Assembly (NCBI RefSeq): GCF_900177795.1
Contig: NZ_FXWJ01000001.1
Span: forward strand, 958,339-1,022,338
DNA length: 64,000 nt
Direction of reading: 5' to 3'
Source: Plantibacter elymi (nom. nud.)
GTDB lineage: Bacteria; Actinomycetota; Actinomycetes; Actinomycetales; Microbacteriaceae
Positions 53,786 through 62,064 of this stretch are shown piece by piece (positions within the stretch are counted from its first letter, which is position 1; each line of letters begins with the position of its first letter). The notes beneath the pieces were generated by a model. The model saw only the letters and a list, made by a program, of their open reading frames with translations, ran no database searches and had not been told where the DNA came from. Both the position numbers and the translations under genes were made by a program.

Positions 53786-54454
53786 GTGCCAGAGACCCCG
53801 CTCCACCCGGACGATCCGGTCGCCGGTCCCGATCAGGCCGAGAGCCCGATGGCCGGCGTCGGTCCGTGGCAGGGGGAGTGGCCGGACGACCCCTGGTACG
53901 ACCCCGAGCTGCTGCGCGACGGCGACACCCGGAACGTCGTCGACCGCTACCGGTACTGGTCGATGGAGGCCATCGTCGCCGACATCGACGACCACCGCCA
54001 CCCGTTCCACGTCGCCATCGAGAACTGGCAGCACGACATGAACATCGGGTCGATCGTGCGCACCGCCAACGCGTTCGCCGCCGACACCGTCCACATCGTC
54101 GGCCGCCGTCGCTGGAACAAGCGCGGAGCCATGGTGACCGACCGCTACCAGCACGTCGAGCACCACGTCGACGTCGCGGCGCTCGTCGCCTGGGCGTCGG
54201 TGGCCGAGCTGCCGATCATCGCGATCGACAACGTGCCGGGATCGGTCCCGATCGAGACGTTCAGGCTCCCCGAGCGGTGTCTCCTCCTCTTCGGACAGGA
54301 GGGGCCTGGACTCTCGCCGGAGGCGCTCGCCGCAGCCGACGCCGTGCTCGAGATCACCCAGTTCGGGTCGACGAGATCGATCAACGCCTCCGCGGCAGCG
54401 GCCGTCGCGATGCACGCCTGGGTCATGCAGCACGTCTCCTTCGACGCATCCTGA
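53786..54454 (+). CDS. TrmH/SpoU-family RNA 2'-O-methyltransferase
   Basis: The protein has 222 residues. The three SPOUT motifs are in order: NIGSIVRTANAFAADTV, LLLFGQEGPGLS and SINASAAAAVAMHAW, which form the trefoil knot that holds S-adenosylmethionine. About 75 residues precede the domain, rich in Pro, Asp and Trp. It methylates a ribose in tRNA or rRNA; the exact site cannot be told. GTG 53786 is taken from the TAGGGT box. Confidence 0.9.
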   Translation: MPETPLHPDDPVAGPDQAESPMAGVGPWQGEWPDDPWYDPELLRDGDTRNVVDRYRYWSMEAIVADIDDHRHPFHVAIENWQHDMNIGSIVRTANAFAADTVHIVGRRRWNKRGAMVTDRYQHVEHHVDVAALVAWASVAELPIIAIDNVPGSVPIETFRLPERCLLLFGQEGPGLSPEALAAADAVLEITQFGSTRSINASAAAAVAMHAWVMQHVSFDAS

Positions 54455-54596
54455 TCGGGTTGGCCCCCGTCCGCGGGTGGTTTCCAACGGCACCGCTGCG
54501 CCTACCTCAGGAACACCTCAAGATTCCCTCAATTGACCCTTCGGTCCCCCAAAGTGCCGACACCGCCCGGCATACTGTCTAGCGGAGCAACACTCC

Positions 54597-54688
54597 ACCG
54601 CTGAACCCGAATCCCTCCGGCACCCGAAGCCACCGAGGGCCACCGTACGGACCCGAATCCGTGCGGTGCGAATCGGCGGTCACCCGAA
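54597..54688 (+). promoter_or_regulatory. Candidate structured leader RNA with four ACCCGAA motifs
   Basis: An 8-base outer stem pairs ACCGCTGA (54597-54604) with TCGGCGGT (54673-54680). It encloses hairpin A (CCCTCCGG 54613-54620 with CCGAGGG 54633-54639, one bulge) and hairpin B (GTACGGA 54645-54651 with TCCGTGC 54658-54664). ACCCGAA occurs four times: just inside the outer stem (54605), in loop A (54622), at loop B (54651) and just after the outer stem (54682). It ends 13 bases before ATG 54702. The unassigned 54455-54596 holds TTGACC (54533) and TACTGT (54573) boxes. Confidence 0.55.
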
Positions 54689-54701
54689 GGATGAATCGAA
54701 G

Positions 54702-55022
54702 ATGACGCACCGTTCTGCCCTGGGAGCCTCGCCCGAACGAGGAACCCGCCCGTCCAAGGTCCGTGGCATCGCCGCGCTCGCCGTCCCCGCAGCCCTCGCG
54801 GTCGCCCTCATCGTCGGCGTCGCCGCGCCGGCTCAGGCCGACGCCCGGGTCGACGAGGCGTCGAGCTCGATCAGTGCGACACAGACCGGCTCGGGCGAGC
54901 TCATCGCTCCGGCCGGTGCGTTGTTCGCGTCGCTCCTCATCTGGGGGGCCGGAGCCGCGTTCGCGACCCGTCGTCGGATGCTCGCCGAACAGCGCGAGGA
55001 GGCGTCGCTGCTCTCCAGTTGA
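54702..55022 (+). CDS. Small secreted or membrane-anchored envelope protein
   Basis: The protein has 106 residues. An N-terminal signal-like helix (GIAALAVPAALAVALIVGVA) ends with APAQA, a good signal peptidase site. About 25 polar residues follow (DEASSSISATQTGSGEL), then a second hydrophobic helix and a basic tail TRRRMLAEQREE, so the mature part would be a short loop outside with one membrane anchor. ATG 54702 lies just after the structured leader with GAAG before it. No family is recognised. Confidence 0.7.
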   Translation: MTHRSALGASPERGTRPSKVRGIAALAVPAALAVALIVGVAAPAQADARVDEASSSISATQTGSGELIAPAGALFASLLIWGAGAAFATRRRMLAEQREEASLLSS

Positions 55023-55112
55023 TCAGCGCGCTGCACCCGCAGCTGGTCGCCGTGGCCCGAACCACGCCGCTCAGCTGTTCCAGACGGAACGCGCCCGTTC
55101 CGTCGCACCGGT

Positions 55113-55144
55113 GGCCGCCGGGAGTCCCCCCACTCCCGGCGGCC
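55113..55144 (+). terminator. Strong hairpin terminator after the small membrane-protein gene
   Basis: Perfect 13-base arms GGCCGCCGGGAGT (55113-55125) and ACTCCCGGCGGCC (55132-55144) enclose six C residues. A smaller stem (GACGGAAC with GTTCCGTC) lies just upstream. Confidence 0.8.
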
Positions 55145-55452
55145 TCCGGTGTTTCCGGGGTACAACGGCGGGGTCTCCGCCACGGACGACGGCCGGTCCG
55201 TCCGGTGGCTCGACGACGTTCCAGAGAATCTGCCGCGTTCCGCGTCATGATCGCGCCTCCGGTCGATCACTCAAGGGAGTGCAACGCTGTCGGGCGGACC
55301 CGAACCCGGATCGACGCGGCGCTCAGACGCCGACGTCGAACGATGCCCGACCCGAATGGGCGTCGCACGCAGCAGGCGGACCACACGCGCCGGAGCGTCG
55401 TTCTACCCGAGGACGACGCTCCTGCGCGGGCGCCTGCGCGCTCGACCGGTGC
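55145..55452. other. Intergenic stretch without a recognised gene
   Basis: About 300 bases between the terminator and the end of the YhgE-like gene. Short open frames exist on both strands but none has a ribosome site, a recognisable domain or plausible composition. A few small palindromes such as cggacgacggccggtccgtccg are visible; I see no other feature. Confidence 0.6.
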
Positions 55453-57330
55453 CTAGCCGATGAGGCTCGGCCGCAGGTCGCGGAGCGTCCTGGCGTGCGT
55501 CATCCGCGTCACGCCGATCGCCGAGAGGCTCAGCGCGATCGCCAGCCAAGCGAGTAGGACCCCGGCGTCCTGCAGGGCGGCGTCCATCCGCCCTCCGTAC
55601 ATCAACTGGCGCATGCCGTCGACGGCGTAGGACATCGGGAGCACGTGATGCAGGGCCGCGAGCGGCGCCGGGAGGGTCTGCCACGGGAACGTCCCGCCGG
55701 CGGTGACGAGCTGGGCGACCATGAGCACGAGGCCGAGGAACTGCCCGACACTGCCGAACCACACGTTGAGCGTCAGGATGATCGCCGCGAAGGTGAGGGA
55801 CGCGAGCGCCATCATCCCGTAGGTCGCGAGCGGGTTGTGGACCTCGAAGTGCAGGGCGCCGGCGAGGATCCCGAACAGCGCGACCATCTGGATCGTGCCG
55901 AGGAGGCCCGGCGTGAGCCAGCCGGCGACGGTCACCTTGATGGGGCTGTGGAGCGCCGTGATCGCGCGCCGCGACACCGGCTTGACGATGAGGAAGAGCG
56001 CGTAGATGCCGATCCAGGCGGCGAGGCTGACGAAGAACGGCGCGAGTCCGGCTCCGTAGGTGCCTGCACTCGTCACGGAGGAGTTGGTCAGCTTGACCGG
56101 ATCGGCGATCGTCTTGGCCTGGAGGTCGCGGGAGTCCGCCGTGGTCGCGGGGATGGCGTCCGCGCCGGACTGCAGACCGTCGCGGAGGGTGACGATGCCG
56201 TCACGGAGGGTGCCGAGGCCTGTCTGCAGGCTCGTGAGGCCGGTCTGCAACGATGCGGCTCCGTCGGCGGCCTGCTGCGTCCCCGAGGCGAGCGCGGGCA
56301 TGGCGTCACTCAGCTTCCGGGCACCTCCCGCGACCTGCTGGGCGCCGCTGTTCAACTGGTCGACCTGCGACACGACGGTCTGGACGCGCTCGTTCGCCGT
56401 CGTGGCGTCGGCGGCCACCGGGTCGAGCAGCGCCAGCACCTGGGCGATCTGCTCGGGGGTGAAGCCGTTCTCCGCGAGGGTCTGGGAGATCTGCGCGCGG
56501 GCCGTGGGGATCGAGTCGACGAGTCGCTGGGCGGCTGCGCCGACCTCGTCGCCCTTGCCGGCGAGGGTCGAGGTCCCGGACGCCACCTGCTCGGCACCCG
56601 AGGCCAGCTGGTCGGTCTGGGCGGGCAGGCTGGCCGTTCCCGAGGCGATCTGCGCGGTGCCGGAGGCGAGGGTCGCCGCGCCGGCCTGGGCGGTCCCGGC
56701 GCCGTCGAAGGCCTGCTGTGCGCCGTCGGCCAGCTGCGTCGCGCCCGAGGTGGCGTCGACGAGCTTCGTCTTGATCGTGTCGAGCGCGATGAGGAACCGT
56801 CCGGCGGCCTGGCGGTTCACCGTCTGCACGATGGTCGCCTTGATCTGCTTGACGGCCTGCTCACCGATCGTCGTCGCCAGGTAGCTGTTGGCGTCGTTCG
56901 TCGTGAGCTGGACCGTCGCCTGCTGCGGGGCGTCGCCCGACGCGGAGGTGAGGGAGGTCGAGAAGTCGGCGGGGATCGTGACGCTGAAGTCGAAGGTCCC
57001 GTCGTTCACGCCACGGGCGGCGTCGGCCGCGCTGACCTCGTGCCAGGCGAACGATCCGTCCTCGATGAGCTGGTCGGCGATGTCGTGGCCGTAGTTCTCC
57101 GTCTCGCCGGTCGCGTCGCCGGTCGTGTCGTCGGTCGCCGGCGCACCGGTGTCCTCGACGACGAGCGCCACGGGCACCTGGTCGAGCTTGGCGTACGGGT
57201 CCTGGTTCGCCCAGAGGTACAGGCCGCCGTAGAGCAGCGGGACGCACATGAGGGCGACGAGGGCGAGCCGCGACATGGGCGTGGCCCACAGGCGGGACAG
57301 TTCGGCGCGGATCATCGCGAAGATCTTCAC
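55453..57330 (-). CDS. YhgE/Pip-family ABC-2-like membrane protein
   Basis: The protein has 625 residues. A membrane helix near residues 20-40 precedes a large external region (about 45-420) whose middle repeats ASGA/ASGT-type heptads (SGTAQIASGTASLPAQ ... LASGAEQVASGTSTL), the coiled, apolipoprotein-like pattern of YhgE/Pip proteins. Five or six helices follow from about residue 425, including NVWFGSVGQFLGLVLM. Relatives serve as phage receptors or as part of exporters. It lies 70 bases downstream of the degenerate ATPase gene and is the last gene of the TetR operon. Confidence 0.9.
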   Translation of the reverse strand: MKIFAMIRAELSRLWATPMSRLALVALMCVPLLYGGLYLWANQDPYAKLDQVPVALVVEDTGAPATDDTTGDATGETENYGHDIADQLIEDGSFAWHEVSAADAARGVNDGTFDFSVTIPADFSTSLTSASGDAPQQATVQLTTNDANSYLATTIGEQAVKQIKATIVQTVNRQAAGRFLIALDTIKTKLVDATSGATQLADGAQQAFDGAGTAQAGAATLASGTAQIASGTASLPAQTDQLASGAEQVASGTSTLAGKGDEVGAAAQRLVDSIPTARAQISQTLAENGFTPEQIAQVLALLDPVAADATTANERVQTVVSQVDQLNSGAQQVAGGARKLSDAMPALASGTQQAADGAASLQTGLTSLQTGLGTLRDGIVTLRDGLQSGADAIPATTADSRDLQAKTIADPVKLTNSSVTSAGTYGAGLAPFFVSLAAWIGIYALFLIVKPVSRRAITALHSPIKVTVAGWLTPGLLGTIQMVALFGILAGALHFEVHNPLATYGMMALASLTFAAIILTLNVWFGSVGQFLGLVLMVAQLVTAGGTFPWQTLPAPLAALHHVLPMSYAVDGMRQLMYGGRMDAALQDAGVLLAWLAIALSLSAIGVTRMTHARTLRDLRPSLIG

Positions 57331-57400
57331 AGGAGGTCCTTCTGGGGACGGGCGGTGCGGGATGAGGGGAGGGCCGGACGGTCGTGGTGCACGGTGTGCG

Positions 57401-58057
57401 TCACGACCAGTCCTGCTGGAAGAGGGGGACGAGTTCGTCCGTGGCGTTCTCGGACACCGGGGCGTCGGCGGTGGCGTTGATGGCGGTCGCCGAGGCGTCG
57501 CCGGCGATCACGAGGACGCCGTAGCCGCGGGCGGCGAGCTTGCGGGCGAGGTTCCACCACTCGAGCGGGTCGCCGCCGTGGCGGTCGGGGGACACGAGGA
57601 CGAGCGCGGTGACGTCCTCCCGGAGGATCGCGAGCTCGGTGAGGAGCCGCACGCGGTCGGTCGGCGCGACGGTCGAGATCGGCTGCTTCGCGAGGTGCGC
57701 GAGGTCGAGTGACTCGAGGAACCGCGCGACGGCGAAGGGGTGGCTCGCCCGGCCGGCGAACATGAGCTCCTCGGCGACGACGCCGGAGACCGCGACGCCG
57801 CTGGCCGGTTCGGAGACGTCGGGGGCGTCGATGAGGGCGATCACGCGGCGCATCGTCTTGCGGTCGGTCGCTCCGTCGACGAGGACGGTCCCGGTGTCGG
57901 GCTTCATCCGGCCGGAGGCGATGAGGCCCAGGACGGTCGGCCGCTGCTCGGTCTCGGCGCGGGCGAAGGTCGCCTCGCCCGTCCGGAAGGAGAGCGAGGT
58001 CGGCTCGAGGACGATGCCGCCCTTGCCCTTGGAGACGCCGTCGAGTTCAACGCGCAT
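57401..58057 (-). CDS. ABC-ATPase-like protein without a Walker A motif
   Basis: The protein has 218 residues. The outline follows an ABC ATPase: an N-terminal MRVELDGVSKGKGG, a turn at GEATFARAETEQRPTVLGL where Walker A belongs, and DTGTVLVDG as in many ATPases. But no GxxGxGK(S/T) is present (residues 32-41 read ARAETEQRPT), the LSGGQ signature is replaced by ISTVAPTDRVRLL, and Walker B lacks the catalytic Glu (LVLVSPDRHG). It should not hydrolyse ATP. The ATG overlaps the end of the tetR gene by 11 bases. I infer a regulatory or structural partner of the YhgE-like protein. Confidence 0.75.
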   Translation of the reverse strand: MRVELDGVSKGKGGIVLEPTSLSFRTGEATFARAETEQRPTVLGLIASGRMKPDTGTVLVDGATDRKTMRRVIALIDAPDVSEPASGVAVSGVVAEELMFAGRASHPFAVARFLESLDLAHLAKQPISTVAPTDRVRLLTELAILREDVTALVLVSPDRHGGDPLEWWNLARKLAARGYGVLVIAGDASATAINATADAPVSENATDELVPLFQQDWS

Positions 58058-58721
58058 GGGAGGACTCCTCGTTCATACCGGTGGTGTGTCGTTCGGTGTC
58101 GGCGCGGTCGGCGACCGCCGTGGCGTCCTGCCACGACAGACCGACCGCCCCGAGGGTGGCGAGCATGACGAGTCGGCGGCCGGCGCTCGTCGAGAGGCCG
58201 GATCGGGTCGCCTCCTCGAGTACCCCGACGGCCGTGCTCTCGACGAGTCGGGCGAGCACGCCTGCGTCGATGTCGGGGCGGATGGAACCGTCCGCGACGC
58301 CCGCCTCGACGGTGCGGAGGAGAAGGGTCCTGACGGGTTCGAGGGCGGCCGCCGTGACGGCGCGGAGCGGCCCGCGGACGGCGAGCGGCGCCATGATCCG
58401 GACGTGGTCCACCTGGGCCCACAGGACGTCGCCGATGAGCGCGATGGTGGTGAGCGGGTCGTCGCCCTGGACGGCCGTGATCGACGAGGCGACGCGCTCG
58501 GCCCCCGCCACGACGACGGCGTTCACGAGCTCGTCGCGCGTGGCGAAGTGTCCGTACACCGAGCGGCGGGTGAGGCCGGCGGCCGCCGCGATGGTCTCGA
58601 GGCTGGCGTCGGGGTCGCTGCGGAGCGCCAGGCGGGCGGCTTCGAGCAGCGCGACGCGGTTCTCGGCGGCGTCGCGACGAGGGGCGCGCGACCCGCTCGC
58701 GGGCGCTTGGGTGGTGGTCAT
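58047..58721 (-). CDS. TetR-family repressor of the YhgE operon
   Basis: The protein has 224 residues. The helix-turn-helix lies near residues 41-60 (SLETIAAAAGLTRRSVYGHF), followed by a helical effector domain. ATG 58721 lacks a ribosome site but follows a minus-strand TACGAT box (58729-58734) by seven bases, so the transcript is probably leaderless. A dyad at 58740-58757 just upstream of that box suggests autorepression. It leads an operon with the ATPase-like and YhgE-like genes. Confidence 0.9.
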   Translation of the reverse strand: MTTTQAPASGSRAPRRDAAENRVALLEAARLALRSDPDASLETIAAAAGLTRRSVYGHFATRDELVNAVVVAGAERVASSITAVQGDDPLTTIALIGDVLWAQVDHVRIMAPLAVRGPLRAVTAAALEPVRTLLLRTVEAGVADGSIRPDIDAGVLARLVESTAVGVLEEATRSGLSTSAGRRLVMLATLGAVGLSWQDATAVADRADTERHTTGMNEESSHAR

Positions 58722-58739
58722 GACAGCGATCGTACTATC

Positions 58740-58757
58740 TTGCACAGCGGTGTGCAA
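58740..58757 (-). promoter_or_regulatory. TetR operator candidate for the YhgE operon
   Basis: TTGCACA (58740-58746) and TGTGCAA (58751-58757) form a perfect 7-base dyad around GCGG. It lies six bases upstream of the TACGAT -10 box of the tetR gene, where bound repressor would block RNA polymerase. Confidence 0.75.
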
Positions 58758-58834
58758 TATCGACGTTCGTGGATGCGGCGAGCTCTCAGCGAGGGCTGCC
58801 AGGTTCCTCCCACGCCGGGCCCGGGGAACGGAGC

Positions 58835-58840
58835 TATGGT
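58835..58840 (+). promoter_or_regulatory. -10 box of a leaderless transcript (DUF3151 gene)
   Basis: TATGGT ends six bases before ATG 58847, with no ribosome site between. Confidence 0.6.
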
Positions 58841-58846
58841 TGAACG

Positions 58847-59323
58847 ATGACCGGTGAGAATCTGATGGCAACCCCTCCGACACTGCTGCCGGACGACAGC
58901 GCCACCGATGCCGAGTTCCACGCGGCCGTCGGTTCGATCGAGGCGCTGGCGGACCTCCTCGCGGCCCACCCCCGCTCCTCGCTCGGCTGGGCACTCCTTG
59001 CCGACGCGGTCCACGACCCGCAGTCGCCGATCCCCGGCTACGCGGCCGCACGGGTCGGGTACCACCGCGGCTTGGACTCGCTCCGTGCCGCCGGTTGGCG
59101 CGGTCAGGGCCCGATCCCGTGGTCCCACGCACCGAACCGCGGGGTGCTGCGCTCGCTCTACGCGCTCCGCCGCTCCGCGACGGCGATCGGCGAGACCGAG
59201 GAGGTCGAGCGTCTCGACACCTTCCTGCGTGAGGCCGACCCCACTGCGTCCGAAGAGATCGAGTACCTCGTCGCGGCGGCGGCCCCGCCGACCTCCGCGA
59301 TCGTCATCCTCGGTTCCGACTAG
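58847..59323 (+). CDS. DUF3151 family protein
   Basis: The protein has 158 residues. The helical region ALADLLAAHPRSSLGWALLA and YHRGLDSLRAAGWRGQGPIP, followed by NRGVLRSLYALRRSA, is the signature of DUF3151, an actinobacterial family of unknown function that often lies next to purA, as it does here. ATG 58847 is chosen from its leaderless spacing; ATG seven codons later is a possible start. Confidence 0.88.
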   Translation: MTGENLMATPPTLLPDDSATDAEFHAAVGSIEALADLLAAHPRSSLGWALLADAVHDPQSPIPGYAAARVGYHRGLDSLRAAGWRGQGPIPWSHAPNRGVLRSLYALRRSATAIGETEEVERLDTFLREADPTASEEIEYLVAAAAPPTSAIVILGSD

Positions 59324-59324
59324 C

Positions 59325-59398
59325 CCTTCCCCGGTTTCTGAGCCTGTCGAAGGGCAGGCCGCATCCCCGGTTCCTGAGCCTGTCGAAGGGCCGGGCCG
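59325..59398. repeat. Two family C repeats in reverse orientation
   Basis: Two copies of cctgagcctgtcgaagggc (the reverse complement of the family core) are separated by 17-20 bases. They lie between convergent genes, next to the DUF3151 stop codon. Confidence 0.8.
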
Positions 59399-59403
59399 GC
59401 GCC

Positions 59404-60156
59404 CTAGAGGCCGAGCGACTCCAGGTACGCCGCGGTGTCCTGCCAGCCGTGCACGGCCACCGACGGCACCCCGAGCGCGAGGACCGGGTAGTCGTTGCCG
59501 CCCTCGTCGAGGCGGTCGCCGACGAAGACCATCTCCTCCAGCGGGATGCCCGTGTGCTCGGCGAGCCGCGTCATGCCGAACGCCTTGTCGACGCCCGCCA
59601 TGGTGATGTCGACGGAGGTCGAGCCGCCGGAACGGACCTCGAGGTCGGGAAGCAGTGCCTGCACGGCGGCGCGCAGCGACTCCTTCTTCGCGCCGTCGGG
59701 GTCCCAGGCGGTCTTCTCGGCGACGGGCGCGGCCTGCCCGAGGGCGGAGAAGGTGATCTGCGAGCCGCGGTCCTCGAGGATCGGTCCCCAGGTCTCATCG
59801 GCCCAGAGGCCGAGTCGCTTGGCCTCGGTCTCGAGCGCGCCCATGGCGCGGGCCTTCTGGTCGTCGGTGAGGTCGTGCTTGTAGACGGTGACCCACGCGG
59901 TGCCGTCGAAGCGGTCGTACCGGGTGCCGCAGGTGGGCATGAGGTGCAGTCGGCCGAGGGCCTCGGGCGACGCCGCTCCGAGCCGGTCGAGCACCTGGTT
60001 CTGGAACTGCACGATCTGGCCGCCCGAGATGATGCACACCGACGTGCGTTCGAGGAGCGCGACGAACAGCTCGGCCATGCGAGGGTCGAGCGCGGACTTC
60101 GACGGGGCGAGGGTGTCGTCGAGGTCGAAGGCGACGAGGCGCGGCAGGGAGGTCAT
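59404..60156 (-). CDS. HAD-IIB family phosphatase
   Basis: The protein has 250 residues. Asp11 and Asp13 in VAFDLDDTLAPSK are the nucleophile and acid, SGGQ near residue 45 is motif II, and VFVGDRLDEGGNDYPVL is motif IV. It resembles phosphomannomutase/sucrose-phosphatase-type HAD enzymes of the cof group; the substrate is unknown. I chose ATG 60156, the start of the conserved domain, although the frame is open 27 codons further upstream and the ribosome site is weak. Confidence 0.88.
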   Translation of the reverse strand: MTSLPRLVAFDLDDTLAPSKSALDPRMAELFVALLERTSVCIISGGQIVQFQNQVLDRLGAASPEALGRLHLMPTCGTRYDRFDGTAWVTVYKHDLTDDQKARAMGALETEAKRLGLWADETWGPILEDRGSQITFSALGQAAPVAEKTAWDPDGAKKESLRAAVQALLPDLEVRSGGSTSVDITMAGVDKAFGMTRLAEHTGIPLEEMVFVGDRLDEGGNDYPVLALGVPSVAVHGWQDTAAYLESLGL

Positions 60157-60311
60157 GGGTTCCGTTCGGTCGGTCGAGAGGACGGTCGTCGAGGGCGATC
60201 GGCAGGCAGGACGGCCGCCCGAGGCCTGAACATCCACTCATGGTATCGAGCGCAGCCTGGGACTCGGTGCCCGTGACCCTCCTCCGGTACGATGGAGGGG
60301 TGCGTGCACGA

Positions 60312-60338
60312 GACGCCCGCCCGCAGAGGGTGGGCGTC
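60312..60338 (+). promoter_or_regulatory. Hairpin in the purA leader
   Basis: GACGCCCGCCC (60312-60322) pairs with GGGTGGGCGTC (60328-60338), one G-T wobble, around a five-base loop. It lies about 20 bases downstream of a TACGAT box (60288-60293) and 70 bases before the purA start, so it would be near the 5' end of the mRNA. Confidence 0.5.
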
Positions 60339-60408
60339 CGGCCTGTCAGGGCGTGGTTCCCCAGCGGATCCGCCGGGCACACGAGAATCCGGAAGGGGCG
60401 GCATCCAG

Positions 60409-61695
60409 ATGCCAGCAATCGTGATCGTCGGCGCCCAGTGGGGCGACGAAGGCAAGGGGAAGGCCACCGACCTGCTCGGTGACCGCATCGACTACGTCGT
60501 GAAGTTCAACGGCGGTAACAACGCGGGGCACACGGTCGTCATCGGTGACGAGAAGTACGCGCTCCACCTCCTGCCGTCCGGCATCCTGACGAGCGGCGTC
60601 GTCCCCGTCATCTCCAACGGTGTCGTCATCGACATCGAGGTGCTGTTCCACGAGCTCGAGGCGCTCCAGGCCCGCGGCATCGACGTCTCGCGCCTCCTCG
60701 TGAGCGCCAACGCGCACGTCATCACCCAGTACCACCGCACCATCGACAAGGTGACGGAGCGCTTCCTCGGCAAGCGCCAGATCGGCACCACCGGCCGTGG
60801 CATCGGCCCGGCCTACGCCGACAAGATCAACCGCGTCGGCATCCGCATCCAGGACCTCTTCGACGAGAACATCCTGCGCCAGAAGGTCGAGGGCGCCCTC
60901 GACCAGAAGAACCACCTGCTGGTCAAGGTCTTCAACCGCCGCGCCATCACGGTCGACGAGATCGTGGCCGACCTCCTCGCCTACGCCGAGCGACTCCGCC
61001 CGATGGTGGCCGACACCGCGCTCGTGTTGAACGAGGCGCTCGACGACGGCAAGATCGTCCTCTTCGAGGGTGGCCAGGCCACGATGCTCGACGTCGACCA
61101 CGGCACCTACCCCTTCGTCACCTCCTCCAACGCGACCTCGGGTGGTGCGGCCACCGGCTCCGGTGTCGCCCCGAACCGCCTCGACCGCGTCATCGGCATC
61201 GTCAAGGCCTACACGACCCGTGTCGGCGCCGGTCCGTTCCCGACCGAGCTGTTCGACGAGTCCGGCGACTACCTCCGCTCGAAGGGCTTCGAGTTCGGCA
61301 CGACGACCGGTCGTCCGCGTCGCGTCGGCTGGTACGACGCCCCGATCGCCCGGTACGCGGCGCGCATCAACGGCGTCACCGACTTCGTCCTGACGAAGCT
61401 CGACATCCTCGACGACCTCGCCACCATCCCGGTGTGCGTCGCCTACGAGGTCGACGGCGTCCGGGTCGACGAGGTGCCGGTCTCGCAGACCGACTTCCAC
61501 CACGCCGTCCCGATCTACGAGGAGTTCCCCGGCTGGCAGGAGGACATCACCGGTGTCCGCCGCTTCGAGGACCTCCCGAAGAACGCCCAGGACTACGTGC
61601 TGGCGCTCGAGGCGATGAGTGGTTCGCGCATCTCCGCGATCGGCGTGGGTCCCGGCCGCGACGCGATCGTCGTGCGTCACGACCTCGTCGACTGA
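60409..61695 (+). CDS. purA: Adenylosuccinate synthetase
   Basis: The protein has 428 residues, the normal family length. The N-terminal [14 protein letters not shown] carries catalytic Asp13 and the phosphate loop, NAGHTVV holds His41, and [16 protein letters not shown] and [14 protein letters not shown] are further hallmarks. It joins IMP and aspartate with GTP, the first step from IMP to AMP. ATG 60409 is preceded by GGAAGGGG. Confidence 0.97.
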   Translation: MPAIVIVGAQWGDEGKGKATDLLGDRIDYVVKFNGGNNAGHTVVIGDEKYALHLLPSGILTSGVVPVISNGVVIDIEVLFHELEALQARGIDVSRLLVSANAHVITQYHRTIDKVTERFLGKRQIGTTGRGIGPAYADKINRVGIRIQDLFDENILRQKVEGALDQKNHLLVKVFNRRAITVDEIVADLLAYAERLRPMVADTALVLNEALDDGKIVLFEGGQATMLDVDHGTYPFVTSSNATSGGAATGSGVAPNRLDRVIGIVKAYTTRVGAGPFPTELFDESGDYLRSKGFEFGTTTGRPRRVGWYDAPIARYAARINGVTDFVLTKLDILDDLATIPVCVAYEVDGVRVDEVPVSQTDFHHAVPIYEEFPGWQEDITGVRRFEDLPKNAQDYVLALEAMSGSRISAIGVGPGRDAIVVRHDLVD

Positions 61696-61728
61696 TCCGA
61701 GCAGCGAACGACGAGCGTCGAACGCGCC

Positions 61729-62022
61729 ATGGTGGACGAATCCAGTCAGCCGTCCCTGCCCGGGCTGCCACCGGTCGAGGAGCTCACGAGCGGTGAGGCC
61801 AGGCCTCGGCCGGCGGTGCGTGCCCAGCGCGACGCCGGTGCGCTCGATCCACGAGTCCGGCGCGCCCTGGCGACCCTCGACGACGATCCCGACTTCTCGC
61901 TCGTCACCCTCGCGAACGCGCTCGGGATCACCCGAGCGACGCTCATCCGGATCGTGCGTGAGGCGATCGGCATGACCCCGAAGGAGTACGCAGCAGGCGT
62001 CCGCGCCCGCCGCATCTCCTGA
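61729..62022 (+). CDS. Small protein with a single AraC-type helix-turn-helix
   Basis: The protein has 97 residues. The first 45 are Pro/Arg-rich and probably disordered. Residues about 57-95 read LVTLANALGITRATLIRIVR, then EAIGMTPKEYAAGVRARRIS, which matches the second helix-turn-helix of AraC/XylS regulators including the typical TPxEY end. The first AraC helix-turn-helix and the sensor domain are missing. ATG 61729 lacks a clear ribosome site. It begins 33 bases past the purA stop codon. It may be a small DNA-binding protein or a remnant of a larger regulator. Confidence 0.6.
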   Translation: MVDESSQPSLPGLPPVEELTSGEARPRPAVRAQRDAGALDPRVRRALATLDDDPDFSLVTLANALGITRATLIRIVREAIGMTPKEYAAGVRARRIS

Positions 62023-62064
62023 GCGGGCGCCGGGGTGCGACGGTGCAGGTGCGAGACTGTGGGG

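Noticed and set aside
54597..54701. c-di-AMP (ydaO) riboswitch
   Set aside because: The conserved core blocks of that class are not present; only general similarity (CCCGAA words and position before an envelope gene) remains.
55019..55456. Possible small genes in the gap after the small membrane-protein gene
   Set aside because: The frames cross a strong terminator hairpin, have no ribosome sites and give Arg/Pro-rich products without recognisable features.
57401..58057. Pseudogene call for the ABC-ATPase-like gene
   Set aside because: The frame is intact over 218 codons, overlaps the upstream gene and keeps coding composition; only the catalytic motifs are changed.
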